Assembly: GCA_016280915.1 (NCBI GenBank)
Contig: JAEEHQ010000066.1
Span: forward strand, 1-64,000
Length of the DNA: 64,000 bases
From: Bacteroidales bacterium
GTDB lineage: Bacteria > Bacteroidota > Bacteroidia > Bacteroidales > P3
Direction: 5' to 3'
The notes under the pieces were generated by a model. The model had not been told where the DNA came from, did not search any database, and saw nothing but the letters and a program-made list of their open reading frames with translations. Positions 30,762 through 39,796 of this stretch are shown one piece after another (position 1 is the first letter of the stretch; each line of letters opens with the position of its first letter). The position numbers and the translations under genes were made by a program.

Positions 30762-31211
30762 ATGGTAAAAAAGAAACGAGAGCCACAGGAAACACCCCAT
30801 TCCTTGACCAAAGCGGAGGAGCAGGTAATGCAAGCCATCTGGCGATTGGGTAAGGGATTTGCTGGGGAGATTGCCGCTGCCGTGGTGGCGGAGCCCCAAC
30901 CCGCCTATCGCACGGTGCTGACGATGATTCGCATCTTGGAGCAAAAAGGTTTTGTGGGCCATGAGAGCTTCAACGGCAACAACCAGTATTATCCCATCGT
31001 GAGCAAGGAAGCCTACTCTGGAAGTATGCTGGGTTCGCTGATTAAGAACTACTTTGACGCTTCCTATTCTTCGTTGGTTTCCTTTTTCATCAATGGCGAC
31101 AAGGTGAGCGAGGAGGATTTGGACACCCTCAGCCGCATAATCGAAGAGAAGCGGAAGTCTACCCTGCAGAACAAAGCTGTTAAAAAAGAAGCCAACACCA
31201 ATTCTAAATAG
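30762..31211 (+). CDS. BlaI/MecI/CopY-family transcriptional repressor
   Basis: A 149-residue winged-helix repressor. The N-terminal wing domain is SLTKAEEQVMQAIWRLGKGFA; the recognition region is PAYRTVLTMIRILEQKGFVGHE, and the dimerisation helices follow (about 75-140). Family members repress until cleaved by a partner M56 protease in response to a signal. The ATG at 30762 (MVKKKREPQE) is chosen; an in-frame start at 30675 lies in AT-rich non-coding sequence. It stands 11 nt before the M56 gene, so the pair forms a sensor-repressor unit. Confidence 0.92.
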   Translation: MVKKKREPQETPHSLTKAEEQVMQAIWRLGKGFAGEIAAAVVAEPQPAYRTVLTMIRILEQKGFVGHESFNGNNQYYPIVSKEAYSGSMLGSLIKNYFDASYSSLVSFFINGDKVSEEDLDTLSRIIEEKRKSTLQNKAVKKEANTNSK

Positions 31212-31222
31212 GAGGACATGCC

Positions 31223-32890
31223 ATGAGATACCTGATTTTGGCCTCTATGGGCACAATCTTGTTTTTTGCCGCATATTGGCTGCTGATGCGGCGCGAGACC
31301 CGCTTTGCTATGGTCCGCTACTATCTGGTGGGGACATTGCTGCTCTCTTTCTTGCTGCCATTGGCGCATCTTTCGCTGAACAATCCGCTTAGCTATTACA
31401 ATAATATAGCTCAGCAAAATCAGTTTTCCTCCCCGGAGCAAGACGTCACGATGCCCTCCCAACAGACAGTTAAGGTGACAACCACGCCCAACCACACAAC
31501 AGGGACGCAGATACAGGTCCAATCAACCATTCAGCAAAGTTCCGACAAAGCCGCTGCTAACTCCCATACAGCCTATGTTTACGCCTTTTGGATAATCTAT
31601 GGCATGGGTTGTTTTGTTTCATTATTGTTGCTTGTCATCCGTTTGCTGCGCCTGCGCAAATACCTGCACGGTTTGCCTTTTAAAATGGAGAATGGCTGCC
31701 GCGTAAGTCTGCTGGAGGAGGGTACATCTGCCTTTTCTTTCGGCAACCATATCGTGGTGGGCACAAATGGCTTTAGTGACAAAGAGGTGGAACAATTGGT
31801 TGGTCATGAACAAGTACATGTTCGTCAACACCATTCTTTGGATTGTCTTTTGTGCGAGGTGGCGAAAGCGGTGCTGTGGTTCAATCCTTTTATATGGCTT
31901 TATGAACGCGAGTTGAAGCGCGTGCACGAATATTTTACCGACAACGTGATGCTCAATTCAGAGCAGGGTACCGACTATGCACAGCTGTTTTATCACCAGG
32001 TGAGCGGCAAGGTATACAGTCAGCTAACCAATTCTTTTGACTATGGAATCATTGGCAAGCGCATTGGCATGATGGCGCAACATCGGTCGCGTCACGGATG
32101 GCTGTTGCCGCTGGTGGCGTTGCCCTTAATTGCTGTCATTTTGTTGGTTGGATGTACCCCAGAATCGGAATTGCGCGGCCACTATGAGGTTGGCTCCATA
32201 CAGCTCAAGTCCGACAATCCTGCCGAACCCACATTGCTTTGCAGCGAATTTTTAGGACTGGAGAACCGTATTTTTAGCTTCATCGGCGACGGTCGTGTGG
32301 TCATTCTCGACCAAAGTGTTGGTGGGGAGAATCAGAACTGCACGTATTTTATTGACGACTACGGGTTACATATCAACGACAGCAATGGCAAACCATGGCT
32401 GAATATGACGATGGAGACGGTTTGCTGCAACAAAGATAGCATTGTGGTGCGCTTAGTGGATGCCGACCCCATCGATGGGCTTAAGAAGATGTTGGCAGGG
32501 CTGCCGTCTTATCGCTACCGCATTGACACTGTTGAAGTTTCTTTATCTACTACTGAGGTGGATGGGGAGATTGTTGAGGTTAGTTTAGGCAAGCAGACCG
32601 ATACCGTGTTTGCTAAGATAGTGGTGCCTTGCGAATATGATAACGATCATAACTGGAACCGTGGCAATCGCCTTTTGGGCTCGACTACGAATGGGAGCGC
32701 CACGTTCGCACACCAGTATAAGACAGCATTGGGGAAAAAGGTAGAAGAATTTGGCACAAGCTGGGAATTCGAGTACAACAAGGTCTTGGCCGATGCCCGC
32801 AAGCGCTACGATACGACAGGCTTTTTTAATCCTAAAATGGAGGGAGATAGGTTTGTGCTGGAAGTGACCCTTTTGAAAACGAAGAAATAA
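31223..32890 (+). CDS. M56-family membrane metalloprotease with novel C-terminal domain
   Basis: A 555-residue BlaR1/MecR1-like protease. It has N-terminal membrane helices (about 1-35 and 120-145) and the zinc motif HEQVH at 195-199, with a further ligand region KRVHEYFTDN near 232. A last hydrophobic segment ends LLPLVALPLIAVILLVGC (about 295-312). Unlike BlaR1, the region after the last helix is not a penicillin-binding domain. It is a beta-rich, lipocalin-like stretch of about 240 residues (RGHYEVGSIQLKSDN onward) with Cys pairs. On sensing, the protease would cleave the BlaI partner; the ligand is unknown. It precedes the receptor gene by 12 nt. Confidence 0.88.
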   Translation: MRYLILASMGTILFFAAYWLLMRRETRFAMVRYYLVGTLLLSFLLPLAHLSLNNPLSYYNNIAQQNQFSSPEQDVTMPSQQTVKVTTTPNHTTGTQIQVQSTIQQSSDKAAANSHTAYVYAFWIIYGMGCFVSLLLLVIRLLRLRKYLHGLPFKMENGCRVSLLEEGTSAFSFGNHIVVGTNGFSDKEVEQLVGHEQVHVRQHHSLDCLLCEVAKAVLWFNPFIWLYERELKRVHEYFTDNVMLNSEQGTDYAQLFYHQVSGKVYSQLTNSFDYGIIGKRIGMMAQHRSRHGWLLPLVALPLIAVILLVGCTPESELRGHYEVGSIQLKSDNPAEPTLLCSEFLGLENRIFSFIGDGRVVILDQSVGGENQNCTYFIDDYGLHINDSNGKPWLNMTMETVCCNKDSIVVRLVDADPIDGLKKMLAGLPSYRYRIDTVEVSLSTTEVDGEIVEVSLGKQTDTVFAKIVVPCEYDNDHNWNRGNRLLGSTTNGSATFAHQYKTALGKKVEEFGTSWEFEYNKVLADARKRYDTTGFFNPKMEGDRFVLEVTLLKTKK

Positions 32891-32902
32891 CTTTATTACA
32901 TC

Positions 32903-35131
32903 ATGAAAAAACATTTTATTTGGCTGCTGGCCTTCGTGCTGGTGGCGGGCGGGAGCTACGCCCAAGTGGTGGATACGCTTGCAATAGGCAAAAACGACAC
33001 AATTAATTCTATATCAGTTGATTCTATTTATTTATCTCCTTCGGCAAAGGCTCTGCAAGAAGTGGAGGTGACGGCGGTGAGACCCCTGTTTGCCGTGGAT
33101 GGAGAGAAAGAGTTGTATAACGTCTCGGATGACCCCAGCGTTCAAACCGGCACAGCCAGCGATGCTTTGCAGAATGCGCCAGGCGTGGAAGTAGATGCCG
33201 AGGGCAACATTACCCTGAGGGGGACGCAAAGCGTGGATGTTTGGATTAACGACCGCCCCTCGCACCTGAGTGGTGAGACTCTGCGACAATACATCAAGAA
33301 CTTGCCGGCCAATGCGATTGACCGCATAGAGGTCATTACGAACCCTTCGGCCAGATATGGGGGTGGAGGTCCTGTGGTGAATATTGTCACTAGGACTAAG
33401 ATTAAGCGCAACGAGTTTTTCTCCTTTGGCGCCACGGGCAATATGCGGCCGCAGGTGTCTCCCTGGGTGTCGTATGTCTATAGTGGCAAGAAGTTATCTT
33501 TTAATGTTTACCTCGAGTATGACTACAGCCACACCTGGAGTGAGCAAAACGGAGGTAGCACCCTCTTCACTCCAACAGGCGACACCTCGGCGATGAAGTC
33601 CTACGCGATGCGCAACGACTATTGGCGACATGGCAGCTTTGCCTACATCAGCGGACATTATGATTTTGACACGCTGCGGACGCTCTATTACTGGGCAGGA
33701 GCCTATCCTTCGTCCTATAGTTCAGTATCGAATCAGGAGATGTCATGGCGAGAGCTAATCTACATGCCGGGCAACTACAGTTACCATAGTTCCAGCCAAA
33801 ACAAAATACCGCAGGCGGGCTATTATGGCGGACTCCACTACAGCCGCCAATTTGATGACCAAGGTCATATGCTGTGGGTGAGTGCGGATATGTCGGGCTT
33901 TGGCTATAAGTGTACCTCTGAAGAATGGCGCGACTATGTTGAACAGCCATTGTTGAGCTATCATCTTTGTGGGCAATCCATGAGAAATGGTGGAAACCGC
34001 ACCTCGATGGAGGTCGGTTATTCACGTCCCTTTGCCACCAACTGGGAGGCCGTGGTGGGTGCAAGATTATCCTATCAGTTTCCCCAGCACTATATGTCTA
34101 CTATCGACAGTATGCCGACGTTCCGTCGCGACTTCTTGCGTAGCTATCAGCGCACGAACAATGAGGTGAACTACCACGGCTACGCCACGTTGCAACGTCG
34201 CATAGGCCATTTTACTGCCAAGGTAGGGCTGCAAGTGGGTGAACAATACTCGATGGTTAGTTATAGTGGCTATACCACCGTGACCAACCGAGGACAATAC
34301 CTCTATTATGTGCCGTCAATCCATCTTTCGTACAGCACGGAGGATATGCACAATTTCACCTTGAGTTATACCAGAAGGAGTGCGCTTCCTGATGCTGAGG
34401 ACTTGAGCAGTTTTATTGAGTATGAACGCGATAGCTACTCCACGGGCAATCCAAACCTGCTCATGTCGCCCCATCACACCGTGGAGGGCAATTGGAATAA
34501 GTTCTGGGATGGCTTTGGTTCGGTGGGTTGTGAAGTTTTTTACACCGCCAGTACCAATCAAGTGGCTACGATTAGTGATGTGGCGTATAACGAGGTATTT
34601 GGACGTGAGGTCTCATTCCGCAAACCGATGAACATAGGCAGCAGTCAGGCAGCTGGAGGACGACTGAACGTCACCTACCGACCCACGGCGTTTTTCAATA
34701 CCCGATTTGATGTGCAACTGTACAATTACGGCTATCGTATGATGTTCCGCCCAGATGAGTGGAATGAGGAGAACCTTTGGACGGCCTCGGTGAGGCTGAA
34801 TGTGTGGGCGAAACTATGGGATAAGTTGCAACTTTTTGGCAACTGCCGCTACACTACGCAGCAACTGGGCCTAATGAGCTATATTGAGCCATGTTTCACG
34901 GTGGATTTGGGCCTCAGTACAGACTTGTGGGACCGCAAGTTGTCCATCTACTTGAATGTGAAAGACCTCTTGGATAGTAACAGGCAGGCATCGGCAGGCA
35001 CTAATCCTTATTTGCTCACTTCGAGCAATATGCATAGCAGCTCAAGGTATATATCGCTGGGTGTGACCTTGCGTTTTGGCAAAATGGAGTTGGAAAGTCA
35101 GTCACATAGAGGATCAAGAGCGGTTGAATAG
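32903..35131 (+). CDS. TonB-dependent outer-membrane receptor
   Basis: A 742-residue beta-barrel protein. The signal peptide ends GGSYA, then Gln. The plug domain (about 55-165) has LQEVEVTAVRPLF, ASDALQNAPGVEVDAEGNI and IDRIEVITNPSARYG, the family pattern. The rest is a 22-strand barrel rich in aromatic residues, of the outer membrane protein beta-barrel type (OMP_b-brl_3). The last residues (YISLGVTLRFGKM) are close to the usual C-terminal strand, with about 17 residues after it. There is no carboxypeptidase-regulatory domain and no SusD partner, so it is not a classical starch-type pair. It is in an operon with blaI and the M56 gene. Confidence 0.92.
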   Translation: MKKHFIWLLAFVLVAGGSYAQVVDTLAIGKNDTINSISVDSIYLSPSAKALQEVEVTAVRPLFAVDGEKELYNVSDDPSVQTGTASDALQNAPGVEVDAEGNITLRGTQSVDVWINDRPSHLSGETLRQYIKNLPANAIDRIEVITNPSARYGGGGPVVNIVTRTKIKRNEFFSFGATGNMRPQVSPWVSYVYSGKKLSFNVYLEYDYSHTWSEQNGGSTLFTPTGDTSAMKSYAMRNDYWRHGSFAYISGHYDFDTLRTLYYWAGAYPSSYSSVSNQEMSWRELIYMPGNYSYHSSSQNKIPQAGYYGGLHYSRQFDDQGHMLWVSADMSGFGYKCTSEEWRDYVEQPLLSYHLCGQSMRNGGNRTSMEVGYSRPFATNWEAVVGARLSYQFPQHYMSTIDSMPTFRRDFLRSYQRTNNEVNYHGYATLQRRIGHFTAKVGLQVGEQYSMVSYSGYTTVTNRGQYLYYVPSIHLSYSTEDMHNFTLSYTRRSALPDAEDLSSFIEYERDSYSTGNPNLLMSPHHTVEGNWNKFWDGFGSVGCEVFYTASTNQVATISDVAYNEVFGREVSFRKPMNIGSSQAAGGRLNVTYRPTAFFNTRFDVQLYNYGYRMMFRPDEWNEENLWTASVRLNVWAKLWDKLQLFGNCRYTTQQLGLMSYIEPCFTVDLGLSTDLWDRKLSIYLNVKDLLDSNRQASAGTNPYLLTSSNMHSSSRYISLGVTLRFGKMELESQSHRGSRAVE

Positions 35132-35156
35132 TCTTTCATTTTTGTACATGATAGTT

Positions 35157-35921
35157 ATGAGGAAAAGTTGTTGTTTTTTATTGTTGGCGGCCATGATTGT
35201 GGTTTCTCTGGGTGGTTGCAACGGTAGTGCTGGAGAAGACATAGCACAAGAAAAGGCAGAAGTGCTTTCGTTTGAGAGTGCCAAAAGCGTTGAACCCCAA
35301 CTGGTCAGCACCGATGAACTGGTGAAACTTGTCGTTGAGGATACAACACATTGGAAGGTGGTTTACTTTTTTGATGCTGTTTGTAAACCTTGTCGCGAAC
35401 ATTTGCAGAAAGAGTTGCGAGAGATGTATGCTAGGCACGATACTACGCAATGGCGGTTTTATCTGGTGGCGGGATTCAATTGGCTTCATGTGCTGACTCC
35501 CGACGAGAAGGGTAATCTGGTGGAGGACACTTTGGGCACTATCAAGCATTATGCTGAAAAGTATAGCAAATGGCTGCCATCGTTGGGATATGACATGAAG
35601 GATGTTTATTTTCACTATGACCCCACTTGGGAACACACAGAGACGGGCGTTTTCACACCATTGGCCAAGCGTATGTTTGTTGTGAAGCCAAGTTCAATAG
35701 AAATTGATGAGAAAAGTAGCAATTGCGCTGTAAATGAGGAAATACCGTTTCGGTGCAAAATGGAGGGAATGCCGCAACTATTTAAGGCCGACCGCCACAA
35801 CAGGCTACAGATGAACCTTTGCGTTCCATTAAGCGACACTTTGAAACTGGCTTATGAGCCGAACAACGACTATAACCTGGACACAATAGAGTTTTATCAA
35901 TTGAAGAAACTGTTCTATTAG
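35157..35921 (+). CDS. Lipoprotein with thioredoxin-like active site
   Basis: About 254 residues. The signal sequence MRKSCCFLLLAAMIVV ends in the lipobox SLGGC (Cys21). A thioredoxin-type stretch follows: WKVVYFFDAVCKPCREHLQKEL, with the redox motif CKPC near residue 90. The rest has no strong match: NWLHVLTPDEKGNL, then PLAKRMFVVKP. It probably reduces or senses thiols at the inner face of the outer membrane. ATG codons at 35148 and 35157 both fit; 35157 gives the standard signal start. It is the last gene of the blaI-M56-receptor run, 25 nt after the receptor stop. Confidence 0.75.
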   Translation: MRKSCCFLLLAAMIVVSLGGCNGSAGEDIAQEKAEVLSFESAKSVEPQLVSTDELVKLVVEDTTHWKVVYFFDAVCKPCREHLQKELREMYARHDTTQWRFYLVAGFNWLHVLTPDEKGNLVEDTLGTIKHYAEKYSKWLPSLGYDMKDVYFHYDPTWEHTETGVFTPLAKRMFVVKPSSIEIDEKSSNCAVNEEIPFRCKMEGMPQLFKADRHNRLQMNLCVPLSDTLKLAYEPNNDYNLDTIEFYQLKKLFY

Positions 35922-35981
35922 GTGACGGGTGGTAGGTGAAAGGAGTGATGGAATTAGCCGGAAGTGGATGAGAGGGATTGC

Positions 35982-36431
35982 CTATAGAATCAGCTCGGCG
36001 CAAGAGGTTTCGGTTTCGTAAAGTTTGAGGGAGTGGAGGCGAGTGCCGGCTGGGAGTTGTCCGTTAAGGAGGCGGGCAAAATGAAGCAGGAGATTCTCGG
36101 AGGTTGGCTGAAAGTCGACAAGGATGAGTTTGGCGGCGTAGCCTCCCAGTTGAGTTGGGCTGTCGGTGTTGTCGTCTGGTTCTTGCCCTTTGCGGGGAAG
36201 GACAAGGGCATGGTCGAACTGTTCGACAATGTGGCGGTTGACGATTTCCTTCAGCTGATGGAAGTCAAGAACCATGCCGTCGGTAGGGGCACCCTGCTGC
36301 TGCAGGGGTGCCCCTTCGACGGTGACAAATAGTTTGTAAGAATGGCCATGAATGTTATGGCACTTGCCCTCATAGGCGGGCAAGGCATGGGCCATTTCAA
36401 AGCTGAATTGTTTGGTGAGCCTTAACAGCAT
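35982..36431 (-). CDS. queD: 6-carboxytetrahydropterin synthase
   Basis: A T-fold enzyme that converts dihydroneopterin triphosphate to 6-carboxytetrahydropterin in queuosine/preQ0 synthesis. The 149-residue product has the zinc histidines His15, His28 and His30 (MAHALPAYEGKCHNIHGHSYK), the catalytic Cys24, and the downstream GMVLDFHQLKEIV and EQFDHALVL segments. It is the third gene of a minus-strand run behind clpX and the nitroreductase (12 nt gap). The other queuosine genes are not in the window. Confidence 0.93.
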   Translation of the reverse strand: MLLRLTKQFSFEMAHALPAYEGKCHNIHGHSYKLFVTVEGAPLQQQGAPTDGMVLDFHQLKEIVNRHIVEQFDHALVLPRKGQEPDDNTDSPTQLGGYAAKLILVDFQPTSENLLLHFARLLNGQLPAGTRLHSLKLYETETSCAELIL

Positions 36432-36443
36432 GGAGAGGTCAAC

Positions 36444-37148
36444 TTATTTTAGACCCACAGGGTGAGCCAGCATGGCACGTCCGTTTTTGAAACCTAAGAG
36501 TTTCTGGATGGCTTCGCGATCAATGCCTCCACAGGCGACGGTGCCCAGATGGGCAGCGGAACAAAAGAGGTAGATGTCCTGGCTGATGTAGCCACAGTCG
36601 GTGGCAGCATAGAAGTCGCGGGTGGCTTCATCCTTGAACATGCCCATGCGATCGTAGTTGGCCACCATGACGATGGAGACGGGGGCGATGGCGAAGAATT
36701 TCTGCTGGCTGATGATGGAGCGATTGTCGCCTAAAACGACTAAGCCCAGCGCGTTCTTCTCGGCATCATATAGATATGTGCCCTCGCGGGTGAAGACATA
36801 GATGTCGTATTCTTGGCAGTTGACTGCGGAGGGGACGACACGTTTCTGCTCTTCGGGACGGTTGTAGCCATAGGTACACCACAGGAGGCTGGAGAGCATT
36901 TCGAGCGGGAGGTCTTCCTCGCTGAATTTGCGAATGGTTTGACGGTTTTTGAGTACCTCTTGGAGAGGTGCGTCCAATCCAACCTCGGGAGCAGGGAGGG
37001 GAAGATACTCGGTGATTTGGATGTCGCCTTTTACGATGCCGTCGACCGTTTCTTTGTTGTTGACGGGTTTGTTGGTTTTCTTTTTCTGGGCCTGCGCTCC
37101 ACCTAAAACTAGGAGCATGGCGAAGACGAGAAGGATGATTTTTTTCAT
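36444..37148 (-). CDS. Exported nitroreductase-family flavoprotein
   Basis: A 234-residue protein of the FMN-dependent nitroreductase/SagB-like fold. The core is LKNRQTIRKFSEEDLPLEML with SLLWCTYGYNRP, then PSAVNCQEYDIYVF and GYISQDIYLFCSAAHLGTVACGG. It is unusual in carrying a signal peptide (MKKIILLVFAMLLVLGGAQA, then Gln), so the enzyme is predicted to be exported. Its FMN and reductant would then have to be available in the periplasm. The reaction is unknown. The gene lies 10 nt after clpX and 12 nt before queD. Confidence 0.85.
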   Translation of the reverse strand: MKKIILLVFAMLLVLGGAQAQKKKTNKPVNNKETVDGIVKGDIQITEYLPLPAPEVGLDAPLQEVLKNRQTIRKFSEEDLPLEMLSSLLWCTYGYNRPEEQKRVVPSAVNCQEYDIYVFTREGTYLYDAEKNALGLVVLGDNRSIISQQKFFAIAPVSIVMVANYDRMGMFKDEATRDFYAATDCGYISQDIYLFCSAAHLGTVACGGIDREAIQKLLGFKNGRAMLAHPVGLK

Positions 37149-37158
37149 GTTATTGGGG

Positions 37159-38409
37159 TTATTTTAATGTGGGGTTGATACTTGACTTGCCAATTTGGTC
37201 GAGGGCCAGCTTTTTGGTGATGCGGATTTTGCTGCCCCGCTCTTTGTTGGGGAGGTCGTACATGAGGTCGTTCATGACATTCTCCATGATGGAGCGGAGA
37301 CCCCGGGCCCCGAGTTTATACTCGACAGCGGTGTCGACGATGGCATCGAGGGCAGCCTTGTCGAACTCGAGGGTGACTCCATCCATCTTGAAGAGCTCTT
37401 GGTATTGCTTGGTGAGGGCGTTCTTGGGCTCGGTGAGGATGCGGCGAAGGGCATCGTGGTCGAGGGGGTTGAGGTGGGTGAGCAGGGGGAACCGGCCGAC
37501 AAGCTCGGGGATGAGTCCGAAATGCTTGAGGTCCATGGGAAGGATGTAGCGGAGCATGTTGTGCTGGTCGATTTCCTGACGGGTGTGGGTGCCGTTGTAG
37601 CCGATGACGTTGGACTTGATGCGGGAGGCTATGTTGCGCTCGATGCCGTCGAAAGCACCGCCGGCGATGAAGAGGATGTTGCGGGTGTTGACCTGAATCA
37701 TGGGCTGCTCGGGGTGTTTGCGGCCACCTTGGGGAGGCACGTTGACCACGGCCCCCTCGAGGAGTTTGAGCATGGCCTGCTGGACTCCTTCACCAGAAAC
37801 GTCGCGGGTGATGGAGGGGTTGTCGCCCTTGCGGGCAATCTTGTCGATCTCGTCGATGAAGACGATGCCGCGTTCGGCAGCAGGCACGTCGTAGTCGGCA
37901 GCCTGGAGGAGGCGCACGAGGACATTTTCGACATCGTCGCCCACGTAGCCGGCCTCGGTAAGGGTGGTGGCATCGGCGATGCAGAAAGGCACGTCGAGCA
38001 TGCGGGCAATGGTGCGTGCCATAAGGGTTTTGCCGGTTCCGGTTTCACCAACTATGATGATGTTGGATTTCTCAATTTCAACATCGTTGTTATCGTTTTG
38101 GTGCTCGCTGAAGTATTTCAGACGTTTGTAGTGGTTGTAGACAGAGACGGCAAGGACCCGTTTGGCATCGTCTTGGCCGATGACGTATTGGTCGAGGTAG
38201 TCCTTGATTTGCTGTGGGGTGGGAATGGGTTTGGCGGTGTTGAACTGGGATGAGGAGCTGCGGGTGTAGTCTTTGAGCATTTGGGAGGCCTGTTGGATGC
38301 AGGAGTCGCAGATGTAGCCGTTCATGCCCGACAGCAGCATGCGGGCCTGTGACTCGGGGCGGCCACAGAAGGAGCAATGGTTCTCGTTGGGGGTGGTTTT
38401 TTTGGGCAT
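37159..38409 (-). CDS. clpX: ATP-dependent Clp protease ATP-binding subunit ClpX
   Basis: The AAA+ unfoldase that feeds substrates to ClpP. The 416-residue product has the N-terminal C4 zinc-binding domain ([10 protein letters not shown], then [10 protein letters not shown]) and Walker A GETGTGKT at about 117-124. Walker B is [11 protein letters not shown], and pore/sensor segments follow: [11 protein letters not shown] and GRFPLLTHL, then the [10 protein letters not shown] motif. The length matches the family. clpP is not adjacent, which is common in Bacteroidota. It begins a minus-strand run clpX - nitroreductase - queD. Confidence 0.97.
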   Translation of the reverse strand: MPKKTTPNENHCSFCGRPESQARMLLSGMNGYICDSCIQQASQMLKDYTRSSSSQFNTAKPIPTPQQIKDYLDQYVIGQDDAKRVLAVSVYNHYKRLKYFSEHQNDNNDVEIEKSNIIIVGETGTGKTLMARTIARMLDVPFCIADATTLTEAGYVGDDVENVLVRLLQAADYDVPAAERGIVFIDEIDKIARKGDNPSITRDVSGEGVQQAMLKLLEGAVVNVPPQGGRKHPEQPMIQVNTRNILFIAGGAFDGIERNIASRIKSNVIGYNGTHTRQEIDQHNMLRYILPMDLKHFGLIPELVGRFPLLTHLNPLDHDALRRILTEPKNALTKQYQELFKMDGVTLEFDKAALDAIVDTAVEYKLGARGLRSIMENVMNDLMYDLPNKERGSKIRITKKLALDQIGKSSINPTLK

Positions 38410-38533
38410 GTTAGTTTAGTTTATGGGTTATAGGTTATTGGTTATAGAGAGTGGATAGAGTTGATAGTTTATTAAGAGTGGATGGTTTATAGAATTTGAG
38501 TTTTTTGTTGCGGAGGATTGATGATTGTTGGTT
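38410..38533. other. Gap between clpX and rodA
   Basis: 124 bp containing several near-repeats of GGTTATAGGTTATTGGTTATAG and TGGATAGAGTT/TGGATGGTT on the plus strand. No clear promoter box was found on the minus strand, although transcription of clpX must enter here or come from rodA. Confidence 0.5.
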
Positions 38534-39790
38534 TTAGAATAATGCGTTGCGGTCGGCGTCTTGGCGGATGAAGATGAAGAGGAGCAGGGTGAAGGCGATG
38601 AGGGAGGAGCCACCATAGCTGAAGAAGGGAAGGGGGATGCCGATGACAGGGACGAGGCCGAGCACCATGCCAATGTTGATGAAGAAATGGAAGAAAAGGA
38701 TGGAGGCGACGGAATAGCCATAGAAGCGCGCAAAGGTGGAGCGCTGCCGTTCGGCCAGAAAGATGAGCCGGATGAGCAGCAGCACATAGGCTGCCACAAC
38801 AATCAGGCCACCCACGAAACCCCATTCTTCGCCCACGGTGCAGAAAATAAAGTCGGTCTCCTGCTCGGGTACGAAGTCGGCCTTGGTGATGGTGCCATTG
38901 AGGAAGCCCTTGCCCACCAAACCGCCTGAGCCGATGGCAATCTTGGCTTGGTCGACATTGTAGCCGACCCCTTTGGGGTCTTCGATTTTGCCCAAAAGGA
39001 CATAGATGCGGTCGCGCTGGTGGCTCTCGAGGACATGCTGGAAAGCGAAGTCGACCGAGAGGGTGAAAAGGCAGCAGGCGGCAAAGATGATGGCAATGTG
39101 CCAATAGTCTTTGGCGCTGCGCTTGGAAAGCCAGAGGAAGAGGTAGCCGAGTGCCAAGACGAAGAGGATGCCGATGAGGATGAACTTGTTGATGAGTAGG
39201 GCGGCGATGAAAAGGATGATGGCTGTGGCACCGATGATAAGGATATAGGGGGAGAGACCTTCGCGGAAGAAGGCCAAGAGGAAGGCGGTGAAGACCAAGG
39301 CCGAGCCGGTGTCGTGCTGCAGGAGGATGAGCAGGCTGGGAATGAGCACCATGGCGGAAAGCACCAGTTGGGTTTGCCGCTGCTTGAGGTCGGTATTGAT
39401 GTCGCCTACATATTTAGCCAAAGCCAATGCGGTGGCAAATTTGGCAAACTCGGAGGGTTGGAGTTTGAAGGCACCGAAATCAATCCACGATTGGCCACCA
39501 TTGGTGACTGTGCCTATAAAGAGGGTGAGAATGAGTAGGACGATGACAGAACCGTAGATGATGTAGGAGATGTTGGAAAAAATGCGGGGTTTGATGAGCA
39601 TGACGCAGAGCGCCATGAGGAAGGCCACCCCCATCCAAATGAGTTGTTTGCCATGCTGACAGGAGAAGTCGAGGATGGCGGCATGCGACTCGTCGTAGCA
39701 GGCAGCATAGATATTGAGCCAACCGAAGAGCACCAGGAAAAGGTAGAGTGCCACGGTAATCCAGTCGAAGCGTATTTTCTCGGTAGGCAT
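38534..39790 (-). CDS. rodA: Rod-shape-determining protein RodA
   Basis: A SEDS-family peptidoglycan glycosyltransferase that works with PBP2 in side-wall elongation. The 418-residue product has about ten transmembrane helices and typical motifs: SWIDFGAFKLQPSEFAKFA, QHDTGSALVF, and the loop between helices 7 and 8 (QAKIAIGSGGLVGKGFLNG). GIPLPFFSYGGSSLIA is the conserved end. It lies 6 nt after mrdA, forming the pbp2-rodA operon. Confidence 0.95.
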   Translation of the reverse strand: MPTEKIRFDWITVALYLFLVLFGWLNIYAACYDESHAAILDFSCQHGKQLIWMGVAFLMALCVMLIKPRIFSNISYIIYGSVIVLLILTLFIGTVTNGGQSWIDFGAFKLQPSEFAKFATALALAKYVGDINTDLKQRQTQLVLSAMVLIPSLLILLQHDTGSALVFTAFLLAFFREGLSPYILIIGATAIILFIAALLINKFILIGILFVLALGYLFLWLSKRSAKDYWHIAIIFAACCLFTLSVDFAFQHVLESHQRDRIYVLLGKIEDPKGVGYNVDQAKIAIGSGGLVGKGFLNGTITKADFVPEQETDFIFCTVGEEWGFVGGLIVVAAYVLLLIRLIFLAERQRSTFARFYGYSVASILFFHFFINIGMVLGLVPVIGIPLPFFSYGGSSLIAFTLLLFIFIRQDADRNALF

Positions 39791-39796
39791 ATGGGG

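Noticed and set aside
30762-32890. Beta-lactam resistance regulator pair (blaI/blaR1)
   Set aside because: No beta-lactamase is present and the sensor domain is not penicillin-binding; the pair is only architecturally related.
37195-38253. 352-codon plus-strand ORF antisense to clpX
   Set aside because: Gly/Val/Asp-rich shadow of a well-conserved gene.
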